Assembly: GCF_014200395.1 (NCBI RefSeq)
Contig: NZ_JACHBS010000001.1
Span: 2,356,001 to 2,420,000, forward strand
Direction of reading: 5' to 3'
From: Microcella frigidaquae
GTDB lineage: Bacteria; Actinomycetota; Actinomycetes; Actinomycetales; Microbacteriaceae
DNA length: 64,000 nt
Part shown: positions 43,721-56,674 of the stretch, in pieces
Layout of the letters: every line of letters starts with the position of its first letter
How positions within the stretch are numbered: the stretch's first letter is position 1
Position numbers and translations under genes: made by a program
The notes under the pieces: generated by a model
Database searches by the model: none
Told to the model about the DNA's origin: nothing
Seen by the model: the letters and a program-made list of their open reading frames with translations, nothing else

Positions 43721-44199
43721 CCGCCGCCCGTTCCAACGCCGAGCGCCCGTCCACCGCCGCCCCCGTCCTGCGCCGCGCCCTGGTCTACGGGGCGGGCGTG
43801 TCGTTCGCCATCGCCATCGTGGGCAGCGTCGTCGGCGCGCTCGTGGCCGAGCTCGAGGGCATGCTGAGCGCGCTCATCGGCGCGGGCATGGGCTTCGTGT
43901 TCCTCGGGCTGACCGCGGCGAGCATCCTGCTGGCCGATCGGGTGACCGGCAGCGACCTGCTCTCGCCCGCGTACTTCGGGATCGTCATCGGCGCCTGGAT
44001 CATCAAGTTCATCGTCTTCCTCGTGCTCGTCTTCTCGCTGCGCGACGCCGCGTTCGTCGAGCCGACGGTGCTGTTCTTCACGCTCGTGGCGGCGGTGCTC
44101 GGCGGACTCGTGATCGACATCGTCGCCGTCACGCGCTCGCGCGTGCCCTATGTGAGCGACGTCCGCCTGCCCGGCAAGGACGAGATCCCCGACCTCTGA
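43717..44199 (+). CDS. atpI: AtpI-like ATP synthase-associated membrane protein
   Basis: 160 residues with four TM helices (for example LVYGAGVSFAIAIVGSVVGA and FGIVIGAWIIKFIVFLVLVF). It overlaps the wecA stop by 4 bp and precedes atpB, the position of atpI, whose product assists c-ring assembly or Mg transport. Sequence conservation of AtpI is low, so position carries much of the weight. Confidence 0.75.
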   Translation: MTAARSNAERPSTAAPVLRRALVYGAGVSFAIAIVGSVVGALVAELEGMLSALIGAGMGFVFLGLTAASILLADRVTGSDLLSPAYFGIVIGAWIIKFIVFLVLVFSLRDAAFVEPTVLFFTLVAAVLGGLVIDIVAVTRSRVPYVSDVRLPGKDEIPDL

Positions 44200-44287
44200 A
44201 CGGTGTCCGGCCCGCCTCGGCTAAGAGAAAGCTTGGAAGGCCCGGTCGCGACCCCTTTTCGCGTTCGGCGGGCCCCCGTTCTCTTGG

Positions 44288-44293
44288 TAGGGT
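44288..44293 (+). promoter_or_regulatory. Possible -10 box of the ATP synthase operon
   Basis: TAGGGT in the 139-nt atpI-atpB spacer, about 46 nt before the atpB start. The -35 region (TCGGCG, 17 nt upstream) is weak. The spacer also contains CTAAGAGAAAGCTTGGAAGG near its start. Read-through from wecA is an alternative. Confidence 0.35.
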
Positions 44294-44298
44294 GGTGA

Positions 44299-45474
<1,176 letters not shown>

Positions 45475-45484
45475 GAATCCGCAC

Positions 45485-46039
45485 ATGCTCGCAGAGCTCA
45501 TCGTTGCGGCGGAGGAGACCCCGAACCCGCTGCTTCCGGCGTGGTACGACATCGTCTACTCGCTGATCCCGTTCATCCTCGTCCTGCTGCTGTTCTGGCG
45601 GGTCGTCCTGCCGCGCATGCAGAAGACGCTCGACGAGCGCGCCGCGCTCATCGAGGGCGGGATCGCGAAGGCCGAGTCGGCCCAGGCCGAGGCCCAGGCG
45701 GCCCTCGAGCAGTACAACGCGCTGCTCGCCGAGGGGCGTGCCGAGGCCGCGAAGATCCGCGAGCAGGCCCGCGCCGAGGGTGCGGCGATCCTCGCTGAGC
45801 TCAAGGAGAGCGCGCAGGCCGAGGCAGCGCGCATCACCGCGAACGCTCAGCTGCAGATCGAGGCCGAGCGCCAGGCGGCGCTCGTCTCGCTGCGGGCCGA
45901 GGTCGGCTCGCTCGCGCTCGATCTCGCCAGCGGCGTGATCGGTGAGACCCTGTCGGACGACAAGCGCGCGAGCGCCCTCGTCGACCGCTTCCTCGCCGAG
46001 CTCGAGAGCGACACCGCGTCGAAGAAGGCGGCCAAGTAA
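45485..46039 (+). CDS. atpF: F1Fo ATP synthase subunit b
   Basis: 184 residues. One N-terminal TM helix (about 25-42, IPFILVLLLFWRVVLP) is followed by a long charged helix (AEAQAALEQYNALLAEGRAEAAKI) that forms the peripheral stalk. It joins subunit a to the delta subunit encoded next, whose ATG lies 2 nt after this stop. Confidence 0.95.
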   Translation: MLAELIVAAEETPNPLLPAWYDIVYSLIPFILVLLLFWRVVLPRMQKTLDERAALIEGGIAKAESAQAEAQAALEQYNALLAEGRAEAAKIREQARAEGAAILAELKESAQAEAARITANAQLQIEAERQAALVSLRAEVGSLALDLASGVIGETLSDDKRASALVDRFLAELESDTASKKAAK

Positions 46040-46041
46040 CG

Positions 46042-46833
46042 ATGGGCTCCGCGACGCGCAGCGCTCTCGAGACGGCCCGCACCGCGCTGGCCGCCGCGAA
46101 GGGCGTCGACCTGTCGGCCGGCGAGCAGCTGCTCGCCGCCGCCCGCACGATCGGTTCCTCGCCGCAGCTGCTGAGCGCGCTCGCCAATCCGTCCGCCGAT
46201 GCCGCCGGTACCCGGGCCCTTGTCGCGACGGTGTTCGCGAAGCTCGGTGCCACGGCTCGCGGCCTGCTCGACGTCGTGGTGAGCAGCCGCTGGTCGAGCG
46301 GCGACGACCTGCTCGCCGGCATCGAGGAGCTGGGCATCCGCGCCATCGCCGCCTCGGCGTCGGAGGCCGGCCGCATCGAGGCCGAGCTCTTCGAGCTCGG
46401 TCGTGCGATCACCTCGGATGCCGAGCTCGAGCTCGCGATCGGCAGCAAGCGCGGCTCGGCCGAGGGCAAGCGGTCGCTCGTGACCGGCCTCCTCGGCGGC
46501 GCCGCGCTGCCGCAGACGGTCGCGATCGCCGAGCACCTCGTGCAGCAGCCGCGCGGCCGCCGCATCGGCGAGCTGGTGCGCAGCGCGGTCACCACGGTCG
46601 CCGACACCAGCGGCAAGGGCGTCGCGACCGTGACGGTCGCCCGGCCGCTCTCGGCGTCGCAGCTCGCCGCGGTCACCGCCAGCATCGCGCGCCGCTACGG
46701 CCGCGAGCACGTCATCAACCAGGTCGTCGACGCCGCCCTGGTCGGCGGAGTGCGGGTGCAGGTCGGCGATGAGGTCATCGACGGCAGCATCTCGTCGCGC
46801 CTGGCGGATGTGAGACTTCAGCTCGCCGGCTAG
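46042..46833 (+). CDS. atpH: F1Fo ATP synthase subunit delta
   Basis: 263 residues, longer than the E. coli subunit (177), as is usual in Actinobacteria because of an N-terminal extension. The conserved C-terminal part GVATVTVARPLSASQLAAVT and the terminal VRVQVGDEVIDGSISSRL match OSCP/delta. It caps the alpha3beta3 head and binds subunit b. Only 2 nt separate it from atpF. Confidence 0.95.
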   Translation: MGSATRSALETARTALAAAKGVDLSAGEQLLAAARTIGSSPQLLSALANPSADAAGTRALVATVFAKLGATARGLLDVVVSSRWSSGDDLLAGIEELGIRAIAASASEAGRIEAELFELGRAITSDAELELAIGSKRGSAEGKRSLVTGLLGGAALPQTVAIAEHLVQQPRGRRIGELVRSAVTTVADTSGKGVATVTVARPLSASQLAAVTASIARRYGREHVINQVVDAALVGGVRVQVGDEVIDGSISSRLADVRLQLAG

Positions 46834-46895
46834 GCGCAGCTCACCGACAACCAGACGAGCAGCCGCACGGGTGCTCGAACGAATAAGGGAAGAAC

Positions 46896-48530
46896 ATGGC
46901 AGAACTGACGATCAGCCCGGACGAGATCCGCGACGCGCTGAAGAACTTCGCGAAGTCCTACGCCCCCGGCAAGGCTGTCGCCACCGAGGTCGGTCACGTC
47001 ATCGACGCCGCCGACGGCATCGCCCACGTCGAGGGCCTGCCGGGCGTCATGGCCAACGAACTCATCCGCTTCGCCGACGGCACCCTGGGCCTCGCCCAGA
47101 ACCTCGACGAGAACGAGATCGGTGTGGTCGTGCTCGGTGAGTTCACCGGCATCGTCGAGGGCATGGAGGTCACCCGCACCGGCGAGGTCCTCTCGGTGCC
47201 CGTCGGCGACGGCTACCTCGGCCGCGTCGTCGACCCGCTCGGTGCGCCGATCGACGGCCTCGGCGAGATCGCCAGCGAGGGCCGCCGCGCCCTCGAGCTC
47301 CAGGCCCCTGGCGTCATGCAGCGCAAGAGCGTGCACGAGCCCCTGCAGACCGGCATCAAGGCCATCGACGCCATGATCCCCGTCGGCCGCGGCCAGCGCC
47401 AGCTGATCATCGGCGACCGCCAGACCGGCAAGACCGCGATCGCGATCGACACGATCATCAACCAGAAGGCGAACTGGGAGTCGGGCGACGTCACCAAGCA
47501 GGTGCGCTGCATCTACGTCGCCATCGGCCAGAAGGGCTCGACCATCGCCGCGGTGAAGGGCGCCCTCGAGGAGGCCGGCGCGATGGAGTACACGACCATC
47601 GTCGCGGCTCCCGCCTCCGACCCCGCCGGCTTCAAGTACCTCGCCCCCTACACCGGATCGACCATCGGCCAGCACTGGATGTACGGCGGCAAGCACGTCC
47701 TGATCATCTTCGACGACCTGTCGAAGCAGGCCGAGGCCTACCGCGCCGTGTCGCTCCTCCTGCGCCGCCCGCCGGGGCGCGAGGCGTACCCCGGTGATGT
47801 CTTCTACCTGCACTCCCGCCTGCTGGAGCGCTGCGCCAAGCTCTCGGACGAGCTGGGCGCCGGCTCGATGACCGGTCTGCCGATCATCGAGACGAAGGCC
47901 AATGACGTCTCGGCGTACATCCCGACCAACGTGATCTCGATCACCGACGGCCAGATCTTCCTGCAGTCCGACCTGTTCAACGCGAACCAGCGCCCCGCGG
48001 TCGACGTGGGTATCTCGGTCTCGCGCGTCGGTGGCGACGCCCAGGTCAAGAGCATCAAGAAGGTCTCCGGCACGCTCAAGCTCGAGCTGGCCCAGTACCG
48101 CTCGCTCGAGGCCTTCGCGATGTTCGCGAGCGACCTCGACGCCGCCAGCCGTCGTCAGCTCGCGCGCGGCGCCCGCCTGACCGAGCTGCTCAAGCAGCCG
48201 CAGTACTCGCCGTACCCGGTCGAGGAGCAGGTCGTCTCGATCTGGGCCGGCACCAAGGGCAAGCTCGACACGATCGACGTCGACGACGTGCTGCGCTTCG
48301 AGGCCGAGCTGCTCGACCACCTCCGCCGCAACACGAGCATCCTCACCACGCTGCGCGAGACGAACGTTCTCGACGACGCCACCGAGGCCGAGCTCGAGAA
48401 GGCCGTCGACGCCTTCGTCGTCGCCTTCCAGGGCGGCGAGGAGGGCGGCGTGCACGCCGGCAACGAGCAGTTCGAGGCGACCGAGGCCGAGGACATCAAC
48501 CAGGAGAAGATCGTCCGCCGCAAGAAGTAG
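46896..48530 (+). CDS. atpA: F1Fo ATP synthase subunit alpha
   Basis: 544 residues. Walker A is GDRQTGKT at 173-180, the family signature [17 protein letters not shown] carries the Arg finger, and the N-terminal beta barrel and C-terminal helical bundle are complete. It is the non-catalytic nucleotide-binding subunit of F1. AAGGGAAG lies before the ATG. Confidence 0.98.
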   Translation: MAELTISPDEIRDALKNFAKSYAPGKAVATEVGHVIDAADGIAHVEGLPGVMANELIRFADGTLGLAQNLDENEIGVVVLGEFTGIVEGMEVTRTGEVLSVPVGDGYLGRVVDPLGAPIDGLGEIASEGRRALELQAPGVMQRKSVHEPLQTGIKAIDAMIPVGRGQRQLIIGDRQTGKTAIAIDTIINQKANWESGDVTKQVRCIYVAIGQKGSTIAAVKGALEEAGAMEYTTIVAAPASDPAGFKYLAPYTGSTIGQHWMYGGKHVLIIFDDLSKQAEAYRAVSLLLRRPPGREAYPGDVFYLHSRLLERCAKLSDELGAGSMTGLPIIETKANDVSAYIPTNVISITDGQIFLQSDLFNANQRPAVDVGISVSRVGGDAQVKSIKKVSGTLKLELAQYRSLEAFAMFASDLDAASRRQLARGARLTELLKQPQYSPYPVEEQVVSIWAGTKGKLDTIDVDDVLRFEAELLDHLRRNTSILTTLRETNVLDDATEAELEKAVDAFVVAFQGGEEGGVHAGNEQFEATEAEDINQEKIVRRKK

Positions 48531-48613
48531 GGCTCCGGGCGCGCCGCGCCCGGCATCCTGCTCGCCTCGGCGACGACCACACCCCCGAAACGACCAAGGA
48601 ACGGAACCAGCAC

Positions 48614-51000
<2,387 letters not shown>

Positions 51001-51002
51001 CC

Positions 51003-51263
51003 ATGGCCGAGCTCACGGTGAGCGTCGTCTCGGCCGACCGCGAGGTCTGGTCGGGGCGCGCCAAGCAGATCGTGGCGCGCACCACCGAGGGCGAGATCGG
51101 TGTGCTGCCGGGCCACGAGCCCCTCCTGGGCATCCTGAGCGCGGGCGAGGTGCGCATCACCCCGACCGAGGGCGACGTCATCATCGCCCAGGCGGAGGAC
51201 GGCTTCCTCTCGGTCGAGAACAACACCGTCACGATCGTCGCCGGCGCCGCCGCGCTCATCTAG
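51003..51263 (+). CDS. atpC: F1Fo ATP synthase subunit epsilon
   Basis: 86 residues: only the N-terminal beta sandwich (MAELTVSVVSADREVWSGRA, GVLPGHEPLLGIL). The C-terminal helical hairpin that inhibits ATP hydrolysis in E. coli (about 138 residues) is absent, a feature shared with several actinobacteria. It begins 2 nt after the atpD stop and closes the operon. Confidence 0.95.
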   Translation: MAELTVSVVSADREVWSGRAKQIVARTTEGEIGVLPGHEPLLGILSAGEVRITPTEGDVIIAQAEDGFLSVENNTVTIVAGAAALI

Positions 51264-51288
51264 CCGCGTGCGGCCGGACGGCTCGGCC

Positions 51289-52107
51289 GTGAGATTCCTG
51301 CTGCCCCCGTCGGAGACGAAGCGCGACGGGGGAGCAGGCGGACCACTCGCCCTCGAGCGCCTGTCGTTCGCCGGTCTGACGGATGCGCGGCGCACCGTGC
51401 TGGAAGCCGTCGAGGCGCTGGCCCGCGACCCCGAGGCAGCGGCGCGCGCTCTGAAGCTGAGTGCGAAGGCCGCCGCAGCCGAGGTGCCGCGCAACCGCGC
51501 GCTGCGCACCAGTCCGACGATGCCCGCGATCGAGCGCTACACGGGGGTGCTGTACGACGCCCTCGCCGTGGCCGACTGGGCGACGGATGCCCGCGCGCGC
51601 GCCTCGGAGCACCTCCTGGTGCACTCCGCCCTGTTCGGCCTGCTCGGCGCCGATGACCCCGTGCCCGCCTACCGCCTCTCGCACGACTCGCGGCTGCCGG
51701 GCCTGCGTCTGCGCGCCCACTGGGCCGCGGCCGCCGCGGCCGTGCTGGAGTCGCTGCCCGGCCCGCTGATCGACCTGCGGTCGGAGGGCTATGCCGAGCT
51801 GGGCCCGCTGCCCGACCGCCCCGACGCGCTGTTCGTGCGCGTCGTCGCGATCGGCGACGACGGGGTCGCGCGCGCGCTCAACCACTTCAACAAGAAGGGC
51901 AAGGGGGAGTTTCTCCGGGCCCTGCTGTCGGCGGGCCCGGTGCCGTCGACGGTGGACGAGCTGTGCGCGCGAGCCACGGCGCTCGGCTGGCCGCTCGCCC
52001 GCATCGAGGCGTCGAGGTCCGTCTCCGGTCGAGACGAGCTCGAGCTTGTCGTGCCGGGCACCCTGCCTCCGCGCCCGACGAGGGCGCCCCGCGCGCCCGC
52101 CCGCTGA
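51289..52107 (+). CDS. yaaA: YaaA/DUF328 family peroxide-stress protein
   Basis: 272 residues. The start MRFLLPPSETKRDGG, the central RYTGVLYDAL, and the DLRSEGYAELGPL and NHFNKKGKGEFLRALL segments are conserved YaaA motifs. In E. coli the protein lowers free iron and DNA damage during peroxide stress and has DNA-binding ability. The second GTG was chosen because family members begin at this point; a GTG 21 nt earlier is also in frame. It lies 25 nt after atpC. Confidence 0.9.
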   Translation: MRFLLPPSETKRDGGAGGPLALERLSFAGLTDARRTVLEAVEALARDPEAAARALKLSAKAAAAEVPRNRALRTSPTMPAIERYTGVLYDALAVADWATDARARASEHLLVHSALFGLLGADDPVPAYRLSHDSRLPGLRLRAHWAAAAAAVLESLPGPLIDLRSEGYAELGPLPDRPDALFVRVVAIGDDGVARALNHFNKKGKGEFLRALLSAGPVPSTVDELCARATALGWPLARIEASRSVSGRDELELVVPGTLPPRPTRAPRAPAR

Positions 52108-52166
52108 GCCTGTCGCTGAGCTAGCCGACCGTGCCGGCCGCTGGGCCCGCCGCCGCGCCCGCCGCG

Positions 52167-52751
52167 TCAGGCCGCGCGCCAGCAGCCTTCGACGTGGTCG
52201 TCGACGAGCCCGGCCGACTGCATGAGCGCATAGGCGGTCGTCGGGCCGACGAACCGGAGCCCGCGCGCCTTCAGGGCGCGCGCGAGCGCGACGGATTCCG
52301 GGGTCTGCGCGGGCAGTTCCGCGAGGGTCCGGGGCCGGGGCCGCGAGCCCTCGGGCCGGTGGCTCCAGATCAGGCTGTCGAGCGCGCCCGGCTCGAGGGC
52401 GAGCCAGTCGCGCAGCACACGGGCGTTCGCGATGGTCGCCTCCACCTTGGCGCGGTTGCGGATGATGCCCTCGTCGCCGAGGAGCCGGGCGATGTCGGCG
52501 TCGCCGTAGTCGGCCACGAGCCGCCAGTCGAAAACGTCGAAGGCGCGGCGGAAGCCCTCGCGCCGGCGCAGGATCGTGATCCACGACAGTCCGCTCTGGA
52601 AGGCTTCGAGGCTGAGCTTCTCGAACAGGGCGCGATCGCCCCGCAGCGGGACGCCCCATTCCTCGTCGTGGTAGCGCTGGTACTCCGGGTCGCGGCCGAC
52701 CCAGCCGCAGCGGGCCCGTCCGTCGTCGCCGATGTGCACGGCGGCGCTCAT
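52167..52751 (-). CDS. tag: 3-methyladenine DNA glycosylase I
   Basis: 194 residues. The zinc-snap ligands typical of Tag are Cys15, His28, His186 and Cys190 (RCGWVGRDPEYQRYHDEEWG and DDHVEGCW), and LSLEAFQSGLSWITILRRR matches the core. It removes 3-methyladenine from alkylated DNA. Its ATG overlaps the ogt stop by 4 bp (ATGA), coupling the two repair genes. Confidence 0.96.
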   Translation of the reverse strand: MSAAVHIGDDGRARCGWVGRDPEYQRYHDEEWGVPLRGDRALFEKLSLEAFQSGLSWITILRRREGFRRAFDVFDWRLVADYGDADIARLLGDEGIIRNRAKVEATIANARVLRDWLALEPGALDSLIWSHRPEGSRPRPRTLAELPAQTPESVALARALKARGLRFVGPTTAYALMQSAGLVDDHVEGCWRAA

Positions 52752-53248
52752 CGGTGCGCGATGCCCTCGTGGTCGAGCAGCCAGGCCTTCGTCGTGACCC
52801 CGTCGCCCGCGCTGTAGCCGGTGATGCGCCCGTCGCCGGCGAGCACGCGGTGGCAGGGGATGAGCAGTGGGACGGGGTTCGCGCCGACCGCGCCGCCCAC
52901 GGCGCGGCCCGCGGTGGCCCGCCCGGTGGCTCGCCCGAGCTCGCCATAGCCCCGCACGGCGCCGAACGGGATGGCTCGGAGCTGCTCCCAGATCGCCTGC
53001 TGGAAGGGCGTGCCGCTCACCCGCACCGGGACGTCGAAGTCGCGCCGCCGGCCGGCGAAGTACTCGGCAAGCTGCGCGGCCGCCCGCTGGAGCACCGGGG
53101 TCGGGTGATCCGGCGCGCCGTCGCTGGAGAGGCGCCCGGCCGCCGCGATCTCGAGCCCGGTGACCGCCGTGTCGTCGCCGCGGAGGGCGATGCGACCGAG
53201 GGGAGAGTCGATGACGAGCAGCCCCGAGGGGGCGGGAAGAGGAGACAT
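52748..53248 (-). CDS. ogt: Methylated-DNA-[protein]-cysteine S-methyltransferase
   Basis: 166 residues. The acceptor Cys132 is in LLIPCHRVLAGDG, preceded by the helix-turn-helix VGGAVGANPVPL and the GTPFQQAIWEQLRAIPFG pattern. It repairs O6-methylguanine by suicide transfer. With tag downstream it forms a two-gene alkylation-repair operon; no Ada-type regulatory domain is fused. Confidence 0.95.
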   Translation of the reverse strand: MSPLPAPSGLLVIDSPLGRIALRGDDTAVTGLEIAAAGRLSSDGAPDHPTPVLQRAAAQLAEYFAGRRRDFDVPVRVSGTPFQQAIWEQLRAIPFGAVRGYGELGRATGRATAGRAVGGAVGANPVPLLIPCHRVLAGDGRITGYSAGDGVTTKAWLLDHEGIAHR

Positions 53249-53342
53249 GCTCCGAGGCTAGCCCGCGGCGAGCATCCGGCACCGGCGGTTTTCGGACACG
53301 AGGATGGGCGCGCCCTCAGCCGTGGCACGGGAGGATGGGTGC

Positions 53343-54317
53343 ATGACCGCGATGCCGCTGCGCCCGCTGGGCGACTCCGACCTGCTCGTCTCCGCCGTCG
53401 GACTGGGCTGCAACAACTTCGGCCGTCCCGGGTCCGCAACGGAGGACCAACGCGGCACCGATCGGGTGCTGCACGCCGCCATCGACCACGGCATCACGCT
53501 GCTCGACACGGCCGAGATGTACGGCTACGAGCACGGCCGCAGCGAGGCGATGATGGGCGTCGCGCTGGCCGGACGCCGCGATCGGGTCGTCATCGCGAGC
53601 AAGTTCGGCAACGCCGACTTCAAGAATCCCGAGCTGCGGGATGTGCCGCACGGCTCACGGACGTACATCCGGACGGCCGTCGAGGGCTCGTTGCGGCGCC
53701 TGCGCACCGACTACCTCGACTTGTACCAGCTGCACACCCCCGACCCGCAGACGCCCATCGACGAGACGCTCGCGGCCCTGCACGAGCTCGTCGACGCCGG
53801 GCTCGTGCGCGCGATCGGGCACTCGAACCTCGACACCGCGCAGACCATCGAGGCCGACGACGCGGCACGGGCTGGTGGCCACCCCCGGTTCGTGTCGGCC
53901 CAGCTCGAGTACAGCCTTCTTGCCCGCGGGCTCGACGCCGAGCTGCTGCCGCTACTCGAGAGCCGCGACATCGGTCTGCTGCCGTACTACCCGCTCGCGA
54001 ACGGCCTGCTGACCGGCAAGTTCAGCCGCGAGGGCGGGCCCGCCGACTCGCGCATCATGCGCCAGCGCCCGCACGTCGCCACCGACGCGCCCTGGGATGC
54101 GCTGGACTCCTACCGCGTGCTCGCAGCCGAGCAGGGCATCGGGATGCTCGAGGCGACGGTCGGCTGGCTGCTCAGCCGCCCGGCGATGGCCTCGGTGATC
54201 GCCGGCGCGACGACGGTCGAGCAGGTCGCCCAGAACGCGGCCGCCGCTACCGCGTGGACGCCCGACACGGAGGCCCTGGCCCGCATCGACGCCCTCTTCC
54301 CGGTGCCGACCGCTTAG
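53343..54317 (+). CDS. Aldo/keto reductase
   Basis: 324 residues, TIM-barrel AKR. The tetrad is in DTAEMYG (Asp, Tyr), IASKFG (Lys) and YLDLYQLHTPD (His). The pattern SVIAGATTVEQVAQNAAAA is the NADPH-binding end of the yajO/tas-like group. Substrate unknown. GGGAGG is 8-9 nt before the ATG. Its stop overlaps the stop of the convergent membrane-protein gene by 4 bp. Confidence 0.92.
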   Translation: MTAMPLRPLGDSDLLVSAVGLGCNNFGRPGSATEDQRGTDRVLHAAIDHGITLLDTAEMYGYEHGRSEAMMGVALAGRRDRVVIASKFGNADFKNPELRDVPHGSRTYIRTAVEGSLRRLRTDYLDLYQLHTPDPQTPIDETLAALHELVDAGLVRAIGHSNLDTAQTIEADDAARAGGHPRFVSAQLEYSLLARGLDAELLPLLESRDIGLLPYYPLANGLLTGKFSREGGPADSRIMRQRPHVATDAPWDALDSYRVLAAEQGIGMLEATVGWLLSRPAMASVIAGATTVEQVAQNAAAATAWTPDTEALARIDALFPVPTA

Positions 54318-55378
54318 GGTTCCGCGGGCGGTTCGGCACCCGGCTCGAGCGGTTCCGGATCGATGTTGAGCTCCTTGCCCAGCGCGGCCGCCTGGGCGTT
54401 CAGCGCCTCGAACTGCTCGACGAGAGTGTTGTACTCGTCGACCTTCGCGTTGGTGGCGTCGATCGAGCGGGTGAGGGCGTCCTGCCGCTGGATGAGTGCG
54501 CGCCGGTCGCGCTGGAAGGCCTCCTGGCTCGTGTAGCCGCCGGGGCGGGCGGCGCGCGCGTTGAACGCTTCGATGTCTGCCTCGAGCCGTCGGGCGACCC
54601 GTTCCGCCGCATCCTGCTCGGTCGCGATCTCCGCGGCGAGCCGCTCGAGCTCGGCGTTCAGCCGCTCGAGCTCGGCCTCGAGCTCCACGAAGATCGCCTC
54701 GACCTGCTGCCACAGCGCGACGACCTGGCCGCGGTCGTCGAACCACCGGGCGTAGTGCGCCTCGAGCACGGGGGACAGGTCGGCGATCTCCGTGCCGACG
54801 ATCGCGTACAGTTCCGGGATGCGCGACGCGGGATCCGCCGCCTCGTAGGCCGCGACGCGCTCGGCGAGCTCGCTGTCCGGTGCGATGCCGGCGAAGACCT
54901 CCTCCAGGGGTGCCGCGAGCGCGGCCTGCTCCGCCTCGGAGAGCCTGTCCCACGCCGCGTGCAGCATCTCGTGCGCGGCGACGACGACCTCGAAGTCCTG
55001 CAGGTCGACGTTGACGATGTCGAAGAGCGCGATGCGGCCGTCGGCGAGCGTGTAGCAGCCGAGCACCCCGACCCCCGGCTCGCGACCGCCGCAGACCTGG
55101 TCGAAGTCGAGCTCGCTCAGCACGCGGGGCTGGCTGGCGTAGAACAGGAAGCGGCCTTCGTCGCTCATCGCGGCCCGGCTCGCGTATCCGGCAATGGCCG
55201 GCGTCGGCTCGTACTGCCAGACGGTGAGGGTGTCGCTGACCAGGCGCGGGTTGGCCGCCGCCCAGGCGAGCCCGCCGAGCAGCACCGCCTGTGCCGCGAT
55301 GCAGATCCCGGCGACGACGAGGAGAACGGCTCGGCCCGCACGGCCGGGCGGGCGCCGGTTCCGGTCGGGCTCGCTCAT
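54314..55378 (-). CDS. Membrane-anchored HExxH protein with coiled coil, function unknown
   Basis: 354 residues. One TM helix (about 17-41) anchors an extracytoplasmic domain containing VVAAHEMLHAAWDRL (HExxH at 136-140) and, about 50 residues on, ELYAIVGTEIADL, whose Glu could be a third zinc ligand. Then comes a heptad-rich coiled coil (about 220-330, VELEAELERLNAELERLAAE) and a Pro/Glu tail. Two Cys (VCGG, LGCYT) may form a disulfide. It resembles a membrane metallopeptidase of unknown target. It follows the TspO gene by 28 nt. Confidence 0.7.
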   Translation of the reverse strand: MSEPDRNRRPPGRAGRAVLLVVAGICIAAQAVLLGGLAWAAANPRLVSDTLTVWQYEPTPAIAGYASRAAMSDEGRFLFYASQPRVLSELDFDQVCGGREPGVGVLGCYTLADGRIALFDIVNVDLQDFEVVVAAHEMLHAAWDRLSEAEQAALAAPLEEVFAGIAPDSELAERVAAYEAADPASRIPELYAIVGTEIADLSPVLEAHYARWFDDRGQVVALWQQVEAIFVELEAELERLNAELERLAAEIATEQDAAERVARRLEADIEAFNARAARPGGYTSQEAFQRDRRALIQRQDALTRSIDATNAKVDEYNTLVEQFEALNAQAAALGKELNIDPEPLEPGAEPPAEP

Positions 55379-55406
55379 GGCCTCCACGCTACCGGCGACC
55401 GACCGC

Positions 55407-56009
55407 TCAGCCGGCGAGGACGGCGATCGCGGCGTTGAGCGTCGTGGCGAACAGCGACCAGAACCAGTAGGGCAGCAGCAGTGCAGCGGCGGCGCGGCTG
55501 ACATCGCCGAACCGGATGATCGTGGCGAGGATCACGATGTCGATCACGACGACCAGCACGAGCGCGGCCCACAGCCCCGGCGCGCCCACCAGCTCGCCGA
55601 GCCCGAAGAAGACGGGGGTCCAGAGCGCATTGAGGGCGAACTGGGCGACGTACAGCCGCAGGCCGCGTGTGCGGGCCTCCGAGTCGGGCGCTCGCCAGAC
55701 GAGCCAGCCGGCGACGGCGATCAGCACGTAGAGGACCGCCCAGACGGGCCCGAAGACCGCGTCCGGTGGCGCGAACATCGGCTTGGGGGCGGCCGCGTAC
55801 CAGCCCTCGATCGGTCCGGCCGAGATGAGGCCGCCCAGGCTCCCGACGGCGGCGGCGATCGCGAGCAGGGTCACCAGCACGGCGGCCGAGCGGGTTCCCC
55901 TGCGGTCGGGCGCGGTGCGCGCCGAGCGGTCGACGACGGATGCGGAGGCTGCAGCCGCGGCGGGCGTGCGAGCCGCATCCGGACGCGCGCCCGGTCGTGT
56001 CGCCGTCAT
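55407..56009 (-). CDS. TspO/MBR family protein (copy 1)
   Basis: 200 residues. Five TM helices preceded by an Ala/Arg-rich tail of about 40 residues. The conserved pattern GWYAAAPKPMFAPPDAVFGPVW, ALNALWTPVFFGLGE and PYWFWSLFATTLNAAI identifies the TspO/tryptophan-rich sensory protein family, which binds porphyrins and steroids. GGGAGGAGGG precedes the ATG. A second, shorter copy lies directly upstream. Confidence 0.9.
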   Translation of the reverse strand: MTATRPGARPDAARTPAAAAASASVVDRSARTAPDRRGTRSAAVLVTLLAIAAAVGSLGGLISAGPIEGWYAAAPKPMFAPPDAVFGPVWAVLYVLIAVAGWLVWRAPDSEARTRGLRLYVAQFALNALWTPVFFGLGELVGAPGLWAALVLVVVIDIVILATIIRFGDVSRAAAALLLPYWFWSLFATTLNAAIAVLAG

Positions 56010-56118
56010 GAACCCTCCTCCCGCAACCAGGCGAGAGTAGAGGGCCTACCTCCGAGCAGCCTGCGCGCGTCCTGCACGCTTCATCGGTGCGGTCCCGGTG
56101 CGGGCCGGGGAGGCGGTC

Positions 56119-56658
56119 TCAGTTGATCACCGCGATGCTGACCGTCAGCGAGGCGGCGAAGACCACCCACACGAGGTACGGCACCATGATCAGCGCGGCG
56201 ACCCGGTGAATCGGCCAGAATTCGACGATCGTGGTCGTGATGGCGACCAGCAGCAGCAGGTGCACGGTGAGGGACAGCCACATCGCGGTCACGCCGATCG
56301 CGGGGTAGAGGGCGAAGAACAGCGGCGACCATAGCGCGTTGAGCACGAGCTGCACGACGTACAGGGTGAGGGCCCGGTCGATGCGCCGCCGGTGGCGCTC
56401 GCGCCAGACGAGCCACGCGGCCACCGAGGTGGCGAGGTAGAGCACGGTCCAGACACCCGCGAACACCTCGTTGGGCGGGGTCCAGGCGGGCTTCGCCGTT
56501 GCCGCGTACCAGCCCTGGATGGAGGGCTGCGAGATGGCCGAGCCGAGCTGCGCCGACAGCACGTTGACACCGATGATGATGCTCAGCACCAGCGCTGAGA
56601 GCGCGATCGGCCGGGTGCCGCCGCGTGGGGCGGTGCCCGGCGTCACCGTGCCTGTCAT
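56119..56658 (-). CDS. TspO/MBR family protein (copy 2)
   Basis: 179 residues with the same five-helix plan: GWYAATAKPAWTPPNEVFAGVW, LVLNALWSPLFFALYP and PYLVWVVFAASLTVSIAV. It differs from copy 1 at many positions, so the duplication is old or the copies came separately. It starts 16 nt after the FAD oxidoreductase stop and so may be in the polyamine operon. Confidence 0.9.
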   Translation of the reverse strand: MTGTVTPGTAPRGGTRPIALSALVLSIIIGVNVLSAQLGSAISQPSIQGWYAATAKPAWTPPNEVFAGVWTVLYLATSVAAWLVWRERHRRRIDRALTLYVVQLVLNALWSPLFFALYPAIGVTAMWLSLTVHLLLLVAITTTIVEFWPIHRVAALIMVPYLVWVVFAASLTVSIAVIN

Positions 56659-56674
56659 GTCCGTGCCCGCCCTG

